Of a stretch of DNA of 11,451 nucleotides, positions 9,601 to 11,451 are shown one piece after another. The position numbers were made by a program, and so were the translations under genes. The notes under the pieces were generated by a model. It worked only from the letters and a program-made list of their open reading frames with translations. It was not told the DNA's origin and searched no databases. Position 1 is the first letter of the stretch; the number at the start of each line of letters is the position of its first letter. The stretch comes from JBMYQA01 sp049600855 (lineage in GTDB: Bacteria; Bacteroidota; Bacteroidia; Cytophagales; Flammeovirgaceae), in NCBI GenBank assembly GCA_049600855.1, contig JBMYQA010000196.1, positions 1 through 11,451 of the forward strand, written 5' to 3'.

Positions 9601-11153
9601 AAATGAGTGACTAATTCCGTTAGATCAGCTGCCACAAACGCAAGCCTAAACTTCATTGCTTCTCTTCTTTGTTGGAGCGTAAATGCAAAAGCAGCTAAAT
9701 CAAAGCTTTCCTGCACAGCAGCTTCCATGACCTGACTCAGGTAGTGCTTGATCTGGGTAACATGCTCACGTAATTGCTCGAAAATCTTTGCTGAAAATGG
9801 AATGATATAAGTTTCAGCATCAACTATTGAATTTTCAAACCGATTTTGAGGATAAGCTTCAAGGATTACATGCGCATTTGTACCTCCAAAACCAAAAGAA
9901 CTTACTCCTGCGCGTTTAGGCTTTGATAGATCGGTTTGCCATTGTTGTGTGCTATCTACTACATAAAAAGGACTATTGTCTAAAGAAATGAGTGAATTGA
10001 GTCGCTGAAAATTAGCATTTGCGGGCAAAGTATTGTGTTGCATCGAGGCCAAGACTTTAATGACACCTGCCACACCAGCAGCACCTTCTAAATGACCAAT
10101 ATTAGTTTTCACAGAGCCAATACCACAACTACCTGCCTCCACTTTTGTATCAAAATGTTCATATAATTCTTTAAAAGCCATTTTTAGTCCTGATACTTCA
10201 ATAGGATCGCCTAGTGGAGTACCCGTTCCATGTGCCTCAATATAGCTTACAGAAGCAGGATCAATATTTGATTTCTTATAAATGTCTGCAATTAAACGTG
10301 CTTGCTTCTCAGGGCTTGTCACCGTCAAAGAATTTGTTTTACCTCCATGATTGATCCCAATCCCTTTAATTACCCCATAAATAGCATCATTATCCTCAAT
10401 TGCTTTATTGAGCGATTTCAGTAAAAGTACGGCACCTCCTTCTCCACGGACATAACCATCGGCACTTTCATCAAATGCTTTACACTGTCCTTCCTTAGAA
10501 AGCATGCCATTTTTACTGAATGCTACAAAGTGATTACTAGACCAAATTAAATTGACACCACCCGCAATGGCATAATCACATTGCTGATTTTGGAGCGCTT
10601 GTACTGCTTGATACATCGCTACAAGAGAACTAGCGCAAGCCGTATCATTTGTCACGCTTGGCCCATGAAAATCATAATGGTAAGAAATTCGGTTAGCAAT
10701 GATAGAATAGGCAGTTCCTGTTGGAAAGTAAGCGTCTAAACTTGCATTTTCTTTTGCCATTAACTCAGGATAGTCCCAATGACAAGCCCCCATAAAAACA
10801 CCTGTGTTGGAGCCACGTAAACTACTAGGGCAATAACCTGCATCTTCTAAAGCCTTCCATGTTAACTCTAGGCAAAAGCGCTGTTGAGGATCCATATTCT
10901 CAGCTTCACGCCTCGAAATATTAAAGAAATCTGCATCAAAGGCATCTGCATCATCGATAAAGCCACCCCAAATACTATTGGTATAGTCCCCTTTTCTAGG
11001 ATTTCCATATAGCTTGGTCTTGTCCCATCTTTCAATAGGCACTTCTGTAATGAGAGATGATTCATTAGATAAGTGTTTCCAGAACTCATTTAAGTTATTT
11101 GACTTGGGAAATTTCAAACCAATCCCAATGATCGCAATATCAGATTTCATCAT
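1719..11153 (-). CDS. trans-AT type I polyketide synthase, KS-DH-KR-ACP-KS-DH*-ACP-KS
   Basis: This 3144-residue cytoplasmic megasynthase extends a thioester-bound polyketide chain. Domains seen, with approximate residues: KS1 5-434 (C173, H308, H354); adapter 435-606; dehydratase (DH) 619-925 (H648, D817); KR with its structural half 940-1335 (GGLGGLG 1101-1107, K1201, S1225, Y1238); ACP1 around S1397; KS2 1484-1912 (C1657, H1793, H1833); adapter to 2073; degenerate DH 2094-2380; ACP2 around S2417; KS3 2507-2932 (C2672, H2805, H2848); adapter to 3097; helical tail 3107-3144. No AT domain follows any KS, and each adapter has a W-x-G-x(4)-W plus LPxYxF...W pattern, so malonyl units must be loaded in trans. 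Two tandem ATGs (11153 and 11150) follow the site AAAGGAAGG. The second is better spaced (7 nt), so the protein may start at residue 2. An in-frame stop at 11187-11189 excludes a much longer N-terminus. The next synthase gene follows after 9 nt. The product is unknown. Confidence 0.96.
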   Translation of the reverse strand: MMKSDIAIIGIGLKFPKSNNLNEFWKHLSNESSLITEVPIERWDKTKLYGNPRKGDYTNSIWGGFIDDADAFDADFFNISRREAENMDPQQRFCLELTWKALEDAGYCPSSLRGSNTGVFMGACHWDYPELMAKENASLDAYFPTGTAYSIIANRISYHYDFHGPSVTNDTACASSLVAMYQAVQALQNQQCDYAIAGGVNLIWSSNHFVAFSKNGMLSKEGQCKAFDESADGYVRGEGGAVLLLKSLNKAIEDNDAIYGVIKGIGINHGGKTNSLTVTSPEKQARLIADIYKKSNIDPASVSYIEAHGTGTPLGDPIEVSGLKMAFKELYEHFDTKVEAGSCGIGSVKTNIGHLEGAAGVAGVIKVLASMQHNTLPANANFQRLNSLISLDNSPFYVVDSTQQWQTDLSKPKRAGVSSFGFGGTNAHVILEAYPQNRFENSIVDAETYIIPFSAKIFEQLREHVTQIKHYLSQVMEAAVQESFDLAAFAFTLQQRREAMKFRLAFVAADLTELVTHLASFLDGNQHEKVWFEGSIEKGKDNATDYDAKDLQMLMKGWMARKQFVKIAKAWVAGNQIDWPMLYNGQKLPVVRLPHYPFAKNKYWFSKRKVQADDDHNLHPLVHRNISTLNQQRFHARFTGDEFFLADHIIHKVKTLPGVCYLEMVSAAVAHSLSHQDDEYLLLQHVVWVQPIQVKEETVAVWIDLNKQANGGISFEIKSNLDQQEVVHCKGEVVIEKTKLSLIPADILVLEQTLTKDALLPKACYTAFQSVHIKHGRSFRALRQIYATDTEMLAQLQLPQQVLATRDQYQLHPVLLDASLQAALALHLQVAKQADSKKTALPFSVEQVHILRPCSEIMWVYVQEVSSDKKSQIRKYDIQLLHSDGTLCVWMKSFASKEEMKKITIQKNTHLADNLLFNTLQWTKTAIVPLQQHLNFHRTVLSIDIEVQKLQGLENVVNHVETIFMETIQEDATVVERIFLKVFEKVKALQQTIKMPQQLIVLIPQSEKRFLYESLAGLLKTLTIENPTIRTKLLSIAHLNEIAHKSLRDLVSSEFNQFHHEVIHYDVEGIRWKQKLIEIEKPTVATFQNPIRSNGVYWITGGLGGLGKLLLQAKQLSGCTLILSGRSALAPENQQYLAKQGHQFTYLPCDVSNYEEVEKTIELIQTQYGTLNGIFHAAGIIRDAFIIHKTKEEIEVVLAPKVRGTINIDRATKHEALDFIVLFSSVAATFGNMGQADYAGACSFMDAFAHYHSQLVVKGLRRGKVISINWPLWENGGMQMDRANVERLRKNTGMIPLQSEAGIATLFTLLGNEEHHQLGLAQGDLEAIRNYMAIVNGQLNELEEIQIHDSVPSKKIDSKQLHDGTVQLLKEHLGEAIKREPAEINKNIQLEEYGLDSIVIVDVTTQLEEHFGSLSKTLFFEYMTLHELANYFVDNFSEQLPEILGLEEETVPTLTTQAMSPENPQQPDYSIKVTSTHHEQENDLHDIAIVGVAGKYPNAADMDEFWDLLLKGKDCLSPIPEERWNHHEIYYHERDVLGKTTIQNGSFIQDIDKFDPRYFKISKHQAELMSPEVRLFLQVGVEALEDAGYSKEYLKRKYDGDVGVIVGTMSNHYNLYGFQNMLTRGAEASGSYTGTIPNMLSYYYGFTGPSFFLDTMCSASSACIDQAVHMLRSKQCKMVVAGGINLLLHPYNMISSSQEHFTTKSSTEIKSYGLGADGTILGEGLGALVLKPLIEAEKDGDQIYGVIKGTAITNAGVRNGFTVPNPKMQALAIEKALDDAGISAASINYLEGHGSGTSLGDPIEIQGLKVAFQKHTDQLQFCPIGSVKSNIGHLLAASGIAGITKVLLQLKYEQIVPSLHAEQLNPNINFKDTPFYVVKTLTPWPSSANSLRRAGITSIGAGGVNSHIIIEEYKTQTKAPYLEQPLLFVISAMTQASMVKQLKQFVSYLTNKHDHLAAISYTLQVGKNELPCRAAFVASSRSELVDKMEKLMESLQENSTLKLAPNTYFTNSIFEHQEDIEATAIQAAIMEKSLSLLADFWLKGAAIAWDELWEVRPQRVSLPTYRFEKVKCWYSTFEDAPTVLNPLRFSIKLHPFIEKNVSTVQAFRFTTALNLIELLDYTFKYKGKREIIATFMLDVALALKQMLALDMTLVPSDFNLENIPDWEDITDLNYTIHRDDSSMIGEVSTVDKREVSARLLTLQFVAQTKQAAERMKLIQGNDVLINADKLYPMLLAEGIDYPVYLQSIQSIYRHERGYLIEIKTPVLQQDHTKKGVLIASSTLAALNQAITYVGAQMGVELWNELLLYQVKSIQLLKTKEAIQYLLIDQITLDEALHCQAKFLNQQGDVLVDIAGLSFKPRTSFHHPQTLIKTPKNEAASSLIAIQEELKRMIGTLLKFEVGELDLITKFYAYGFDSISFIKFSDLIETTFHIKLSPSVFYDCENIQELAAFLIKQYPTISHTSVSVSQPEVKDHSSNMAQIPAKQVISRPAEQIIQQDQNTKDDTDEDVAIIGVSGKFPQAENLAIFWDNLLNGVDAVSDFPKDRHTSFYNEHIQSFDFTKKGGFIEAATFDAEFFNISRLEAEYMDPQHRIALETVWHTVENAGYTPQTLAYNTGIFFGVSGNDYLHLLNAHHIPHDGFMATGNSHAMLVNRISYLLNIHGPSEPIDTACSSSLVAVHKAAQSIKNGDCDMAIAGGVNLNLSVATFAGAHHAGMLSPDGKCQTFSKQANGYVRGEGVGAILLKKLSDAERDGDHIWGVIRGSAVNHGGKTSSITAPSPKAQSRLIKEALGHISPTTIGYVETHGTGTALGDPIEIDALSSVFNGQQLPLEQSPYCGLGALKTNIGHLEAAAGIAGLIKVLLSMRHRTLVANLHGTPQSDYIRLGNSPFYLLNQAQAWEPIVNQEGIKLPLRAGVSSFGFGGVNAHVVLEAYAERGTEQRTHSSNNLFVLSAKNQEDLRVYLKEIYNFISRKRLTSSLSFTNICYTLQVGRTPQADRLAIQAHSVDDLLQKIQLYLQNNIDEASTFLGTTNPYSFNATDSSAPQIDARLITLDLPRIAKEWVKGKIIPWTQLYTSKVQRIELPGYPFAKTSFWLPNTILDNVSPVSASQIVDEAEYLIDQLLTGEAHAEDIVDALYHYTNFNG
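3774..6704 (-). other. PKS module 2: KS2-adapter-degenerate DH-ACP2
   Basis: KS2 keeps its catalytic triad (C1657 in DTMCSASS, H1793 in GHGSGT, H1833 in SNIGHL), but many surrounding motifs differ from KS1 and KS3. After the adapter (LPTYRFEKVKCW), residues 2094-2380 align with the module 1 DH from its first motif (HPFIEKNVST against HPLVHRNIST). They have Tyr2121 in place of the catalytic His and Ala near 2279 in place of the catalytic Asp. ACP2 carries YGFDSISF (S2417) and has Phe, not Trp, at +6. There is no KR, methyltransferase or enoylreductase. The expected result is a chain leaving with a beta-keto group, or a module that does not extend at all, unless trans enzymes act. The KS-DH-ACP shape recalls the second half of dehydrating bimodules, but the DH here looks inactive. 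Confidence 0.82.
6850..11153 (-). other. PKS module 1: KS1-adapter-DH-KR-ACP1
   Basis: KS1 carries DTACASS (C173), EAHGTGT (H308) and TNIGHLEG (H354), so it should be an active condensing enzyme rather than a decarboxylating KSQ, whose Cys is replaced. The DH has H648 in ADHIIHKVKTLPG and D817 in HPVLLDASLQ, the two catalytic residues of the double-hotdog fold. The KR has the cofactor loop and K1201, S1225 and Y1238, but Cys1242 where Asn is usual. The Asp in HAAGIIRD marks a B-type KR. ACP1 carries YGLDSIVI (S1397). Together these predict one extension followed by ketoreduction and dehydration, most likely to a trans alkene. ACP1 has no Trp six residues after the Ser, so it lacks the flag linked to beta-branching. 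Confidence 0.88.
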
Positions 11154-11157
11154 ATAG

Positions 11158-11166
11158 CCTTCCTTT
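11158..11166 (-). promoter_or_regulatory. Shine-Dalgarno site of the large PKS gene
   Basis: On the minus strand the bases AAAGGAAGG lie 4 nt before the ATG at 11153 and 7 nt before the ATG at 11150. The purine run complements the 16S tail well. The usual spacing of 5-9 nt favours the second ATG as the real start, giving a protein one residue shorter. Confidence 0.7.
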
Positions 11167-11179
11167 AATATGGTGCAAG

Positions 11180-11189
11180 AAGTAAATCA
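11180..11189. repeat. direct repeat AAGTAAATCA, copy near the gene
   Basis: The same ten bases occur at 11290-11299, exactly 110 bp away, where they form one arm of the inverted repeat. A partial copy (AGTAAATTA) lies at 11352-11360. The near copy ends about 14 bp upstream of the Shine-Dalgarno site, so a protein bound there could affect translation or transcript elongation. This is inference, and in AT-rich DNA the repeat may be chance. Confidence 0.3.
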
Positions 11190-11270
11190 AGCACCTATCG
11201 TCACACAACCTACAGATGTTAATTTAACAATAAAACACCTAATCAGAATAGATATAATTTTTTATTAACA

Positions 11271-11300
11271 ATGATTTGGTTACTTTTTAAAGTAAATCAT
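11271..11300. repeat. imperfect inverted repeat (possible operator or hairpin)
   Basis: TTACTTT (11280-11286) and AAAGTAA (11289-11295) are perfect 7-base inverted arms around a TT centre. The outer arms ATGAT (11271-11275) and ATCAT (11296-11300) also pair, leaving a four-base bulge, TTGG, on one side. It lies about 120 bp upstream of the PKS start. It could be a regulator binding site. It is AT-rich, so chance is possible. Confidence 0.4.
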
Positions 11301-11451
11301 GTTCTATCAAAAATTTGACACAATCTTCTGAGTGTTATATTATTGACAATCAGTAAATTATAAAATTCATATTGTTATTTATTTCATTACTTTGATCACA
11401 CTACCCTAGGATTTTTGGAAAAGGATGAAAATCCCGCATAAACGCTATTTT

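Larger units (their letters stand above)
11154..11451. other. AT-rich intergenic region upstream of the PKS gene
   Basis: These 298 bases contain no convincing coding sequence on either strand and presumably carry the promoter of the PKS operon. I looked on the minus strand for the Bacteroidota pattern (TTG, about 19 nt, TAnnTTTG) and for a sigma-70 pair, and found no good match. The region holds an inverted repeat at 11271-11300 and two copies of a 10-mer (separate entries). A weak 7-bp stem, GGATTTT at 11409-11415 with AAAATCC at 11428-11434, has no T-run and is not a credible terminator. Confidence 0.6.

Noticed and set aside
2372..9914. Near-identical DNA stretches between KS1 and KS3 (around 2385 and 9880), as a recombination scar
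   Set aside because: They encode the conserved GFGGxNAH motif, and flanking DNA diverges quickly, so ordinary domain homology explains them.
10868..11089. 73-codon minus-strand open frame inside KS1
   Set aside because: It is an alternate frame over the N-terminal part of KS1, which has strong motif support in the main frame.
11281..11345. Possible promoter elements (AATTTTTG, TTGTTA, TTGTCA) on the minus strand
   Set aside because: None forms a pair with correct spacing. The AATTTTTG box resembles TAnnTTTG but has no TTG about 19 nt upstream, so no promoter is called.
11409..11434. Seven-base stem with a 12-base loop, as a terminator of a gene beyond the window
   Set aside because: The stem is short and AT-rich and has no following T-run on either strand.

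Overview
The window holds part of a modular polyketide synthase (PKS) locus read entirely from the minus strand. Every ketosynthase (KS) is followed by a short adapter that ends in a Leu-Pro-x-Tyr ... Trp motif, and no acyltransferase (AT) domain with a GHSxG-type centre is present. This is the layout of a trans-AT assembly line, in which a separate AT protein loads all the carrier proteins. That AT is not in the window. The DNA is AT-rich. One gene has a clear ribosome binding site and the next has none. This fits a low-GC Gram-negative, with Bacteroidota my first guess, but nothing here identifies the organism.

Layout on the minus strand, in order of transcription. Positions 11451-11154 are an AT-rich upstream region with no recognisable gene, one good Shine-Dalgarno site, an imperfect inverted repeat and a repeated 10-mer. 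Positions 11153-1719 encode a 3144-residue synthase: KS1-DH-KR-ACP1, then KS2-(degenerate DH)-ACP2, then KS3 plus adapter and a helical C-terminal tail. Positions 1709-1 encode the start of a second synthase: an N-terminal helical segment, a complete ketoreductase (KR), and an acyl carrier protein (ACP). It runs off the window edge.

How the parts should work together (inference from family knowledge): module 1 extends the chain by one unit, reduces it and dehydrates it, probably to a trans double bond. Module 2 extends with a divergent KS and has no KR and only a dead-looking dehydratase, so it would leave a ketone unless enzymes in trans act on it. Module 3 is split between the two proteins: KS3 ends the first, and the KR-ACP that completes it begins the second. 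The two genes are in the same reading frame, separated by one TAA and three further codons. Helical segments that look like docking elements lie on both sides of this break.

The most interesting points are the split module at an in-frame stop, the divergent KS2 paired with a degenerate DH, and the Asn-to-Cys change in the first KR. I do not see a clearly new kind of system. The locus looks like an unassigned trans-AT PKS whose product cannot be predicted from this fragment.
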